From: Fundidesulfovibrio soli | GTDB lineage: Bacteria > Desulfobacterota > Desulfovibrionia > Desulfovibrionales > Desulfovibrionaceae | Reading direction: 5' to 3' | Assembly (NCBI RefSeq): GCF_022808695.1 | Contig: NZ_JAKZKW010000024.1 | Span: 16,565 to 63,120 of the forward strand | Length of the DNA stretch: 46,556 bases | Shown here: positions 31,562 through 39,714 of the stretch, one piece after another | Numbering within the stretch: position 1 is the stretch's first letter | How the letters are laid out: the number at the start of each line of letters is the position of its first letter | The notes under the pieces: generated by a model | Databases searched by the model: none | What the model was told of the DNA's origin: nothing | The model's input: the letters and a program-made list of their open reading frames with translations, nothing else | Program-made: the position numbers and the translations under genes

Positions 31562-32584
31562 TTGGAAACCGCATGGATGTGGATTGGCTTCAACCTGTTG
31601 GTCCTGGTCCTTCTAGCCCTGGACCTTGGGGTTCTGCACCGCAAGGGGCGCGAGATCGGCGTGCGCGAGGCCCTGATGCTCAGCCTGGGCTACGTCGTAC
31701 TGGCGCTGGCCTTCGGTGCTGGCGTCTATCACTTTCTGGGCCCGCAAGCCGGAACCGAGTACATAACCGGCTACCTCATCGAGAAGAGCCTTTCCGTCGA
31801 CAACATCTTCGTGTTCGTCCTTGTTTTCCTGCACTTCTCCGTACCGCGAGACTGCCAGCACAAGGTACTCTTCTGGGGCATCCTGGGGGCGCTCGCCATG
31901 CGCGCCCTGCTTATCCTGGCGGGTGCGGCGATCATCGAGAGTTTTCACTGGGTCATTTACGTCTTCGGAGCATTCCTCGTGTTCACGGGGATCAAGATGC
32001 TGGCCACGGTGGGACAAGAGCCCAACCTGGAAGAAAACCGCATCAACCGGTTCATGCGCCGGCACTTCAGGGTGACGAAAGGTTTCGAAGGCAGCAGTTT
32101 TATTGTCCGGCGCGACGGCGTGTCCTACATCACGCCCCTCCTCATCGTACTGGTGCTCATCGAATTCACCGACGTGGTCTTCGCCCTGGATTCCATACCG
32201 GCAATCTTCGCCATCACCACCGACCCGTTCATCGTCTACACGTCGAACGTGTTCGCCATCCTCGGCCTCCGGGCGCTATACTTCGCCCTGGTGGGCATCA
32301 TCCACCGCTTTCACTACCTCAAGTACGGCCTGTCGCTTGTGCTCGTGGTCGTAGGCGGGAAGATGATCGTCAACGCATGGTTCGGCGAGAAGATCGTGCC
32401 CACCGAGACGGCGCTCCTGATCACGTCCGGGATCATCACCGCATCCATGCTCTTCTCGATGTTCAAGACGCGCGCAGAGCCTACCGAGGAGCAACTGAAA
32501 GAAGCGGCCCGCTGGTGGGTGCCGGGCAGCCCGCCCAAAGCCGAACCCGCGTCCCGCGAGAAGAATGGGGCCAGTGAGCCCTGA
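31562..32584 (+). CDS. TerC-family integral membrane protein (Alx-like)
   Basis: About 340 residues from a TTG start preceded by GGAG, reading METAWMWIGFNLLVLVLLAL; the open frame runs back to 31463 but the upstream part is non-hydrophobic and lacks a ribosome site. At least seven membrane spans. Diagnostic acidic motifs are present: SLSVDNIFVFVLV and EFTDVVFALDSIPAIFAI, with a basic cytoplasmic loop between halves (INRFMRRHFRVTKGFEG). TerC/Alx proteins are linked to Mn2+ export or metal stress, including metallation of secreted proteins. The nearest control element is the Mn riboswitch 2.5 kb upstream; whether one transcript spans both is uncertain. Confidence 0.93.
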   Translation: METAWMWIGFNLLVLVLLALDLGVLHRKGREIGVREALMLSLGYVVLALAFGAGVYHFLGPQAGTEYITGYLIEKSLSVDNIFVFVLVFLHFSVPRDCQHKVLFWGILGALAMRALLILAGAAIIESFHWVIYVFGAFLVFTGIKMLATVGQEPNLEENRINRFMRRHFRVTKGFEGSSFIVRRDGVSYITPLLIVLVLIEFTDVVFALDSIPAIFAITTDPFIVYTSNVFAILGLRALYFALVGIIHRFHYLKYGLSLVLVVVGGKMIVNAWFGEKIVPTETALLITSGIITASMLFSMFKTRAEPTEEQLKEAARWWVPGSPPKAEPASREKNGASEP

Positions 32585-32804
32585 ACGCTTCACGCTGCGA
32601 GCGGTTGCTGGCCAGGCCCGGCAACGCCCACATGAGGGGAATCGTGCGATGAAGTAACGCGACCCTGAAGGCGGCCCAGGAACGCTCATTGCGCCAAGTG
32701 CAAGCCCGGCCGATGCGCGGGGGGGGGCGATGGGGTGCATCGACCCCGCTTCCGAGCGCGCCGGGCCTCTGCACGCGGTGCTCTATCGTCACGCTCCCCT
32801 CTGT

Positions 32805-33083
32805 TTAACCAGGCAACAATTTTCCGTCCACCCGCTCATGCTTGCTGAATACAGTCGCATAATCCTCGACCTTGGCATTGCTCTGCTCCACTCTGGCCAG
32901 AAGAGCGAGCAACCCCGCCTCCTTACCGGCTGCAGCGGCAGGACTGCTGAATGACACCGTCCATAACATGGCGATCAAGGCACACAGGGAAGCCACCCCG
33001 CACGCCGTTGCCATTTCCGCGAGACTGACGTCACAATGGGAGTAATTGTGTTGAAAACATTGGAACTTTGTATCACTTGCCAT
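32805..33083 (-). pseudogene. Truncated DUF1571-type protein gene
   Basis: A 92-codon frame starting MASDTKFQCFQHNYSH with GGAGGG 7 nt upstream. A membrane or signal segment (about 28-53) leads to LLALLARVEQSNAKVEDYAT and FSKHERVDGKLLPG, which matches the opening of the DUF1571 domain, where some 150 more residues (the E-x-I-x-x-K-F-R continuation) are expected. Instead a TAA follows at once. No continuation is visible in the next 200 bases, so this looks like a 3'-deleted remnant. It could still be made as a short membrane peptide. Confidence 0.6.
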
Positions 33084-33383
33084 AGGACACCCTCCAAAAG
33101 ATGCTTTATATCGGAAGCGATTTTGCACGAACAAGACGATTGTCTCACGTTCAGCAAAAACAATCCCAGAAACAAACTTGCACCACAAGGACCTAAAATT
33201 TTTATTCAATTCAACTGGAATTGCCTGTTACTCCCCATGGAGCTCGACAAGAATTGATTTTTTACATGGACGAGGTTTATATTATAAGTGTTTTGCAATG
33301 ATTGCTGGCCCGTCCTGCTCGGATTCAATACGCGAAAGTCCGAGACACCATGGCGTGGCATTTCACTGAAGGGGGTTTTCGGT

Positions 33384-34421
33384 ATGCCGTTTAACCCTGT
33401 GGTCATCGTTGCGAAGGGGGAGAAGCCGGAGTGGTACGCATCCACGGCAGTGCATGCCCGTGCTGACCTGCGCAAATCCATTTGGCAACTCGCGAACACG
33501 CTCGTACCGTATGTTCTGATCTTTGCCCTGATGATCGTCTCGGTCAGGCAGAACCAGCCTTATTGGTTGACCCTGCTATTGGCGGTGGCGGCCTCGGCGC
33601 TTTACATACGCATCTTCATTTTCTTCCACGACTGCACACATGGATCGTTTCTGCCAACGCCTCGTTGGAACAGAAACCTGGGCTACCTGTGCGGCATCCT
33701 GACCTTCACGCCCTTCCATGACTGGCGACGCAGCCACGCAGGGCATCACCTCTCGGCCGGGGATCTTGACAGGCGTGGGGTCGGCGACATCGCCCTCATG
33801 ACCGTCGCCGAGTACGCCTCCGCTTCACCGCTCAAGCGGATCGGCTACAGATTGTACCGCAATCCCCTGCTCATGTTTGGCATCGGACCCATCTATTACT
33901 TCCTCTTGCGCAACCGCTGGCCCAGAAAAGGAAGCAAGCGCATGGACAAACTGAGCGTGCTCTACACCAACCTGGCGATTCTGGGCATCATGGGGGCAGC
34001 GGGACTGACCATCGGCCTTAAGACCTATCTCCTGGTCCAAATGCCCATAGCGCTCTTCTCTGGCCCGGTAGGCATATGGCTGTTCTACGTCCAACACCAG
34101 TTCCAGGGGGTCTACTGGGCGCGCAACGCGGAGTGGGATCCTTGGCGGATGGCCATGGAAGGAGCCTCCCACTACCAGCTTCCCAGAATGCTGCAATGGA
34201 TCACCGGAAACATCGGCTACCACCATGTCCACCACATGCGCCCGGCAATACCCAATTACAACCTGCAACGTTGCTACGAAGATACTCCGCAGTTACAGCA
34301 GACCAAGCCCATAACTCTGAAGGCCAGCCTGGATTGTCTTAGTCTGAAGCTTTACGACGAAGAGAAGCGTATGATGGTGGGCTTCAAGCAATCCACCCCC
34401 AGGGAAGAAGGAAAAGAGTAG
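33384..34421 (+). CDS. Membrane fatty acid desaturase
   Basis: A 345-residue protein starting MPFNPVVIVAKGEKPEWY, with GGGGG about 11 nt upstream. The three histidine boxes of di-iron desaturases are complete: HDCTH (after IFIFF), HAGHH and HHVHH. Four to five membrane spans surround them. The family inserts double bonds into lipid acyl chains using O2 and reductant, an oxygen-requiring reaction notable in an otherwise anaerobic gene set. It could serve oxygen scavenging or membrane adjustment. Single gene, ended by the palindromic terminator at 34571. Confidence 0.93.
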   Translation: MPFNPVVIVAKGEKPEWYASTAVHARADLRKSIWQLANTLVPYVLIFALMIVSVRQNQPYWLTLLLAVAASALYIRIFIFFHDCTHGSFLPTPRWNRNLGYLCGILTFTPFHDWRRSHAGHHLSAGDLDRRGVGDIALMTVAEYASASPLKRIGYRLYRNPLLMFGIGPIYYFLLRNRWPRKGSKRMDKLSVLYTNLAILGIMGAAGLTIGLKTYLLVQMPIALFSGPVGIWLFYVQHQFQGVYWARNAEWDPWRMAMEGASHYQLPRMLQWITGNIGYHHVHHMRPAIPNYNLQRCYEDTPQLQQTKPITLKASLDCLSLKLYDEEKRMMVGFKQSTPREEGKE

Positions 34422-34569
34422 ACAAAACTGCAGTGCCCCCGTTCAAGGGGTTTGGAACAAACTTTCATATCGAGACACTGCCGACAAGCAATTCATAGTT
34501 GGCAGACCGAACAAAACCAACCGCATTGTGTCGTTCAAGGACACCTCAGGGCAGTCCACCCAAAAGAAA

Positions 34570-34605
34570 AAAGGACTTCGGAATATTCCGAAGTCCTTGT
34601 TTTTC
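34570..34605. terminator. Bidirectional terminator
   Basis: A perfect 28-bp palindrome (34571-34598, arms of 14 bp without a gap) flanked by A-rich sequence on the left and GTTTTTC on the right. Leftward it follows the tRNA-Glu 3' end, so it was probably the native tRNA terminator; rightward it serves the desaturase gene. Confidence 0.85.
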
Positions 34606-34607
34606 TG

Positions 34608-34651
34608 TGGCGTCCCCAAGGGGATTTGAACCCCTGTTAGCGGCGTGAGAG
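34608..34651 (-). other. 3' half of tRNA-Glu(CTC): candidate attachment site
   Basis: Read leftward: anticodon loop CTCTCAC, 3' anticodon strand GCCGC, TAAC, T arm AGGGG-TTCAAAT-CCCCT, acceptor 3' strand TGGGGAC, discriminator G and encoded CCA. This equals the 3' 44 nt of a bacterial tRNA-Glu. The 5' half is absent: the bases before the loop cannot pair with the anticodon 3' strand. A tRNA 3'-end duplicate is the normal scar of an integrated element. From the orientation, the element lies to the right and the intact tRNA gene should be at its far end, beyond this window. Confidence 0.8.
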
Positions 34652-34942
34652 TGGCCGAGCCGACTTAAACACTTTATCAAACACCTTCAAATACTTTGAT
34701 TTTTGGATGAGCGCTACGATCAAGAGAGGTGCTGTGGTCGCCCCAGGATGTGGACAGCGTGTGGACTTCGCACAGGGGAGGAGTGAGGGAGTACGGAACA
34801 CGAAAATTCTCAGAAAATGCTAAACTACTGAAATCATGGACAATAAACACCTATCTCCCCCGACGATCCATCCCAAATAGTTATGATTTCTCGATGTAGC
34901 CAAACCAATTGGTTTTGGCCAAGCAGTCCAGCTGAACTGCAT
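34652..34942. other. Gene-free left end of the island
   Basis: No coding region and no integrase gene next to the candidate attachment site. A near-palindrome, CCAAACCAATTGGTTTTGG, lies at about 34900-34920. Confidence 0.5.
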
Positions 34943-34958
34943 GCGCAGGATCCTGCGC
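34943..34958. repeat. 16-bp palindrome, copy 1
   Basis: Exact GCGCAGGATCCTGCGC, 7 nt beyond the stop of the leftward STAS/GHKL gene. The left flank GCTGAACTGCAT closely matches copy 2 (GCTGAACCGCAA), so the shared unit is nearly 30 bp. Confidence 0.9.
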
Positions 34959-34965
34959 GAATGGA

Positions 34966-36018
34966 TTAAGGCCTGGGCTTTATCCACTCAGAAAGGTTCG
35001 TTGTTATCATTGAGGCAGTGAGGTTGCCCTTGAAATCATTGCCGCGTGCAATTTGTCTTCCTTCTTTTACAATATCTTTCAAGCATTGCTGTAGATTGTT
35101 TACATTGGCCAGATTAAGCTGCATCATTATGGCAGTGCCATTGTATTGACACTTTGCAAATGAAGCATTTTGCCCTTCGAGTATTAAAGCTTTTCCGCCG
35201 CTTGCAATAATATACTTTCCACCGTTTTGACACAGTCGGCTTGTCACATATAGTCCATACCCTGAATTTGCCCAGGGATCGTCTTTGTCGTGTCTTCTTT
35301 GTTTGTCGCCGATGAGCTTGCCTGATACTCCGGGGCGAATTGCAAGATTGAGAGCGTTTTCATCATCAATTATTACTATTTTTGGATTGTTTTTCAATGT
35401 TTTTGTGATGCCAACTCCTTGGTCAAGGATTGCGATCTCAATCCTTTGATAAGTTGGCCAGTACTGACCTGCAAGCCATACGCTTTCTGCTTTACTATGT
35501 TCAAAAACATTTCGAATGATTTCTCGAATCGCATATGTGAGTGTGTCAACTATGTCAGGATTGCTTCCTACGCCTAGAAAACATGCAAATTCCTTCGATG
35601 CTGCCTCAACAATTTCTCCTGGATGAGCCTTTAATTCACGAGATATTGAAATAATATTAGTTACAGAAAGCTCTCGTATGGGTTTGTAGCTAGAGTTTCC
35701 ACCTTCTGTTTTTGGAGTCGAGCCATATGGAGCTCCCCAAGAACGAAAAAAACCAACATGCGCCGCATAGCCATGTGCGGGCTTGGACTGATCGAAATTC
35801 GCAACGTGAAACCGAACTGGCGACTCGGTTTCTTGCTGTTTTGAGGCTATAAATGATCTTATAAGGGCCGCTGTCAGTAGCATTCCAAACGGACGCATTT
35901 GCTTGACTAAGCTTAAGTCAAAAACATAGTCTTGAGCTGATGGCGTGGAACAAAACACCAATGAAAAGTCAAGGGCTTCTTTAAAGTCGACTACTTGTGG
36001 AAGCTGAATACAATGCAT
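34966..36018 (-). CDS. STAS-like plus GHKL (HATPase) ATP-binding protein
   Basis: A 350-residue soluble protein from MHCIQLPQVVDF; GGAA lies upstream and the frame extends to 36099 without a better site. The N-terminal part (about 1-60) resembles a STAS-like domain (YVFDLSLVKQMRPFGMLLTA). The C-terminal part has the GHKL ATPase set: N-box REIIRNVFEHS (N170), G1 DQGVGI (199-204) and G2 NSGYGLYVT (251-259). No HisKA domain or phospho-His, so it is not a classical sensor kinase. GHKL proteins with STAS-like domains occur in anti-sigma/anti-phage settings (general knowledge). It sits alone between palindrome copies 1 and 2. Very AT-rich relative to host genes. Confidence 0.8.
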   Translation of the reverse strand: MHCIQLPQVVDFKEALDFSLVFCSTPSAQDYVFDLSLVKQMRPFGMLLTAALIRSFIASKQQETESPVRFHVANFDQSKPAHGYAAHVGFFRSWGAPYGSTPKTEGGNSSYKPIRELSVTNIISISRELKAHPGEIVEAASKEFACFLGVGSNPDIVDTLTYAIREIIRNVFEHSKAESVWLAGQYWPTYQRIEIAILDQGVGITKTLKNNPKIVIIDDENALNLAIRPGVSGKLIGDKQRRHDKDDPWANSGYGLYVTSRLCQNGGKYIIASGGKALILEGQNASFAKCQYNGTAIMMQLNLANVNNLQQCLKDIVKEGRQIARGNDFKGNLTASMITTNLSEWIKPRP

Positions 36019-36079
36019 AGCAATTCCAGTATTAATTGCAGTTGAGTCAGGTTGCCGAGGTATCCTTGGTTGTCGCGTA

Positions 36080-36199
36080 ATGTTGCAGCTGCAGAACAAG
36101 CTTCAACCACCTGACAAGCTCGAACAGCCTGAGTACGAGCCGCTGATTGAGCTGAACCGCAAGCGCAGGATCCTGCGCGTGGCTTACGTGGTTAACTAG
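36080..36199 (+). pseudogene. Short rightward reading-frame remnant containing palindrome copy 2
   Basis: A 39-codon frame, MLQLQNKLQPPDKLEQPEY onward, ending ILRVAYVVN. Its composition looks like the C-terminus of a real protein and no ribosome site precedes it, so it is probably the tail of a displaced gene. Family not recognised. The palindrome is read as KRRILR. Confidence 0.3.
36163..36178. repeat. 16-bp palindrome, copy 2
   Basis: Exact GCGCAGGATCCTGCGC, 17 nt beyond the stop of the leftward DUF3024 gene. Together with copy 1 it brackets the STAS/GHKL gene precisely. Confidence 0.9.
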
Positions 36200-36549
36200 C
36201 CAAAGAAACAGTTCCAGGCATCCTCTTTGACCACCCTCAAGAACTCCTCAACAGTCTGAACCTCAGGACAAGGCTCGTAGCGGGTCCATTTTAGATTTCC
36301 CCGCATCCAGTAAACTTTCCAGGTTTTTGTATTCTTCACGTATGTAGCTTTGGCGACCATTCCTTCGATCAATTTTCCCTTATGCATGAAATGAGGGCGG
36401 ATTTCGAAAAGTTCGACAGTCTGCTTCTCCTTGTCCACTCGGAAGTCCCAGCGGAGCTGATCACGGAGATGGGCTGGCGGTCCTTGCTCATCGCAGAACG
36501 TCTGGAGGAGTTTCTCCAGGCGAGCATGTTCAAATTCGCTGATTGGCAT
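36196..36549 (-). CDS. DUF3024-family protein
   Basis: A 117-residue protein, MPISEFEHARLEKLLQTFC. The pattern FEIRPHFMHKGKLIEG, ATYVKNTKTWKVYWMRGNLKW and TRYEPCP fits DUF3024, small proteins of unknown function common in islands with restriction systems. It starts 7 nt after the stop of the HsdM remnant, suggesting they once shared an operon. Ribosome site weak. Confidence 0.75.
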   Translation of the reverse strand: MPISEFEHARLEKLLQTFCDEQGPPAHLRDQLRWDFRVDKEKQTVELFEIRPHFMHKGKLIEGMVAKATYVKNTKTWKVYWMRGNLKWTRYEPCPEVQTVEEFLRVVKEDAWNCFFG

Positions 36550-36556
36550 GCCCTAA

Positions 36557-36802
36557 TTAGTCCATAGCTTGTTGACAATCTTCGTTCCGTCCAAGCTCTT
36601 CCGCCACCAACCTGAACTGTTCCAACGCAGCTTCCAAGCTCTCCACAATCTCGGCAGCGATGACGGACGGAACTGGTAGATTGTCCAAGTCCTCAAGCCC
36701 CTCGTCCTTGATCCAGAAGATATCCAGGTTCACTTTGTCGCGGCTGGCAAGTTCCTCATAGGAGAAGCACTTAAATCGCTCCGATTCAGCCCTGGTGTTT
36801 CG
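36557..36802 (-). pseudogene. 3' remnant of a type I methyltransferase (HsdM) gene
   Basis: The encoded stretch FKCFSYEELASRDKVNLDI, then FWIKDEGLEDLDNLP and a helix EIVESLEAALEQF, matches the extreme C-terminus of type I modification subunits. The several hundred residues before it, with the methylase motifs, are absent; the frame opens in unrelated sequence next to the helicase stop at 36940. A type I system was therefore once here and has been replaced or deleted. Confidence 0.75.
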
Positions 36803-36939
36803 ATTTTCCTGACCTGCTCGGCTCTTTTCGGACCAGGTGAAACTTGAAAAGGTGGCACTCGCCGACAAAGAGGGGGCCATGAGGATGACCACCCGCCGTC
36901 CAGCGTAAAAGCCGAAAACTACTATAACGATTGCCGAGG

Positions 36940-39648
36940 CTACAATTCCCACCTATCAACGAATTGGGACCTTAAAGACCTAATCGACTCTGGCAGCTCT
37001 CTTTCACATGTAATGCCAAGATATGTAGCAGCCCTTGTCGTTCCTACGTAAAGATATTTGTCAAACAGATCAGGATGAAGCTCTGCGAGAAGATCAACAC
37101 CAACAAAAAAGACAGCTTCAAACTCAAGCCCTTTAATGTGTTGAATATCAAAGACTCTCACATCATTATCATTACCCATTACCTGGCCATTCGGACAGGC
37201 AACAGCTTGGATGTTCGACTCTTCGAGAACTATGTTTAACTCTTCAGCAAGGCTGGCAACTTTCTCTTCGCTTTCGACAAATACAGCGATTGAAGGCAGC
37301 TTTTGAACTAACCTTTCAACCTCACCGACTCTGCCTGCCAGCCAGGAACTAACCTTACGATACGTTGTAGCGTTCTCCAGTAAAACTGGCCTTACACCTT
37401 CAGCATCAACATGCTCAGGAAGCTTCGGCAAGACATAATTATTGTCACCGTTCACGGTTGTAATGATCAAAGCCGCGAGTTCATTCAACTGCCTACTCTG
37501 CCTATAGGCAATATTAACCTCTTTGACTTCAATATCTGAGCGAATCCATTTGAAGTTATCAATACTCCTGCTCCCCCAAGTGGTTAACCGCTGGTTGAAA
37601 TCACCACATGCAAAAAATGACTGCAAAGTCGGATGGGTCAGCTTTGACATGCATGAAAGCTGTACAGGAGAGAAGTCAGTCGCCTCGTCTACATATATTT
37701 GATTTTTGCAAAGGGCATAGACACGACTCAAAGAAGACCATTGCGGTTCATCAATCTCCCGCAATATCAATGCTTTTTTGAGCATTGATGATGCGCCGGT
37801 TAATATCGAAAAAATGACAACATCGAGTTCTAGCGGATGTAAGTCGTTAGGATGGAATTCCACCGGATTATACCAAACATCCTCTTTACGACGGAGCCTT
37901 CTAAAGATCTTGTATCTACTCTGTACCCCTCTTAAATATCTATTCAGAGGGTTCTTAAACTTTCGAACATGATTCAAGATCACCAGCTTAGAGCCTACTG
38001 TAGCTTGGTCGGATTCACTGAGAGACCTTTCGCCAATCCAGTCAAGTAGCTGACTATTTCGAGTTTTCAGACTTATGCTTCTCTTTGTCGCAAAAGCTCT
38101 AGCCTGAGCACGAAGGGCTTGCTTGAAAGCGTTAACGGCATTTGCCCTTTTACTTCCTGAAGTTACAAACTCCTCATCCTCGACATCATCCTCTTCACTT
38201 TCTTCAGACAAACCTTCAGCCTGCTGAATTTCTTCTAATTTTTCAGCAAGCCTGTCTAGTAAACCATGATCTCTATTAAGCTGAAGATTGATCGTTTCAT
38301 CCAATTTTTTATTTGTCTCGTCCTTCAACTCAGATTCTATCGATTTTATCTCATCAAGGACTTGGACAAAGGCAACAAACATATCCGAAATATCGTGTTT
38401 CTCGACCTTGTTTATTATTTCTAGGAGCCTTGCGCCGATACTGGAGATCGATTGCTCAGACTCCTTGCTCAAATTTTCAGCGGCAGATAGCAACTCTTCT
38501 CTAAAGTTCGCTTTTTGCCATGATTCAAAATCATCACACCAGCCAATGAGATCTTCGATAGTTTCTTTTCTTAAAACCTCGTCATTCTCTTTGAGAACAA
38601 ATGCGCCACCATTGGTGGTACGAAGTATATGGAATACGTTTCTACCGATTTCTCGACGGAATTCAGCCCATGTACGAATATGCCTATCAGATGCAGGAAC
38701 ACCTTCTCTGGCGAACGCTTCCTTTAAATATATCTTCAACAAGTCTGTTGGTGTAAACATGATCCAGCTTTGTTCATGGGGATCACGACTAGGATGGCCA
38801 CTTCCCCGAACAAGCCTTTTCTCATCTTCTTCAAGAAACTCAACATCACTTTTTTGACCTAAGCGACGGATGAGAGTTGTTGTTTTCCCTGTGCCGGGAG
38901 GTCCCAGAAGAAGTAAATTTTTGTTTAAGGGAAGCCGAAAGATTTCATCCTGATACTTGTCAAGAATTGGCTGATCGCGCAGCCCCATCTTTTCGATGAC
39001 ACTCCTCCGAAGTCCTTCAAGAACATTCGACTCATCCCTTTCTTCAGCTAACAAGCGACCAAGCAGATCAGCATCAAACCCTTCTTCAGCAACATCGACA
39101 CCAAGCTCTTTGGCTTTAGACGCTAAAGCTCTCAGGGATTTGATCGTGAGAGGCCCGAATTCATCGGTCTCAAGTACAGTATCTTCGGAATCCCAAAACC
39201 CATTTCTTTTTCGGGGGCGAAGTCTTGTTTTTTCGACAATTTCAAGGAGGGTGCCGTTTGGAAGTTCGTACTCCTCGCCAACATCTAATGAAGCCATTCT
39301 GCCAGCTGGCGAATTGTAACTAGCTAGAATTACGTCCAGTCCAGTTACCGGCGTTGCCCTGCATATGTAATATGTCCTGTGTTTTCCATTCTCATCTAAT
39401 GCCACAATACGAGCAATTGCAGGTTCTGACTTGAGCTTGAGATAGTCTGAATGCAGCGATGAACATATTCTAGACAAGTTTTCATTGGCAGATGTTGAGT
39501 TCCAAGTATTGGGAGATACTACACCGCAAGAGACACCCCGATTGTCTTCAACTTTTTTTGAGGCTGCCTTGGCAACACCATCAAAAGCATCAAGGGTTTC
39601 ATCCGCAGCGACATTCAAGTACTTTTTAGTTTCATCCGACAATCCCAT
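36940..39648 (-). CDS. UvrD/HelD-type SF1 helicase with GreA/GreB-C-like N-terminal domain
   Basis: A 902-residue ATPase. Residues about 75-145 (YYICRATPVTG, then SYNSPAGRMASLDVGEEYEL and GTLLEIVEK) look like the C-terminal domain of GreA/GreB transcript-cleavage factors. Walker A GPPGTGKT lies at 249-256. An insertion of about 300 residues, partly coiled coil and acidic (SEESEEDDVEDEEF), follows. The rest has SF1 motifs: IYVDEATDFSPVQ (II), GDFNQRLTTWG (III), AYRQSRQLNELA (IV), HIKGLEFEAVFFV (V) and YVGTTRA (VI). All helicase motifs look intact. It starts 66 nt after the restriction subunit stop. Inference: a defence- or R-M-linked helicase that might act on RNA polymerase, by analogy with HelD. 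Confidence 0.85.
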   Translation of the reverse strand: MGLSDETKKYLNVAADETLDAFDGVAKAASKKVEDNRGVSCGVVSPNTWNSTSANENLSRICSSLHSDYLKLKSEPAIARIVALDENGKHRTYYICRATPVTGLDVILASYNSPAGRMASLDVGEEYELPNGTLLEIVEKTRLRPRKRNGFWDSEDTVLETDEFGPLTIKSLRALASKAKELGVDVAEEGFDADLLGRLLAEERDESNVLEGLRRSVIEKMGLRDQPILDKYQDEIFRLPLNKNLLLLGPPGTGKTTTLIRRLGQKSDVEFLEEDEKRLVRGSGHPSRDPHEQSWIMFTPTDLLKIYLKEAFAREGVPASDRHIRTWAEFRREIGRNVFHILRTTNGGAFVLKENDEVLRKETIEDLIGWCDDFESWQKANFREELLSAAENLSKESEQSISSIGARLLEIINKVEKHDISDMFVAFVQVLDEIKSIESELKDETNKKLDETINLQLNRDHGLLDRLAEKLEEIQQAEGLSEESEEDDVEDEEFVTSGSKRANAVNAFKQALRAQARAFATKRSISLKTRNSQLLDWIGERSLSESDQATVGSKLVILNHVRKFKNPLNRYLRGVQSRYKIFRRLRRKEDVWYNPVEFHPNDLHPLELDVVIFSILTGASSMLKKALILREIDEPQWSSLSRVYALCKNQIYVDEATDFSPVQLSCMSKLTHPTLQSFFACGDFNQRLTTWGSRSIDNFKWIRSDIEVKEVNIAYRQSRQLNELAALIITTVNGDNNYVLPKLPEHVDAEGVRPVLLENATTYRKVSSWLAGRVGEVERLVQKLPSIAVFVESEEKVASLAEELNIVLEESNIQAVACPNGQVMGNDNDVRVFDIQHIKGLEFEAVFFVGVDLLAELHPDLFDKYLYVGTTRAATYLGITCERELPESIRSLRSQFVDRWEL

Positions 39649-39714
39649 ACTAACCTCTTCTGCTTAGCCGCCTTAAGCTCAGGCCATCTCAACCCCCAAG
39701 ACTCCGCTCAATGA

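Noticed and set aside
34943-34958. The 16-bp palindromes as ordinary transcription terminators
   Set aside because: None is followed by a T tract in either direction and two copies are not at gene 3' ends.
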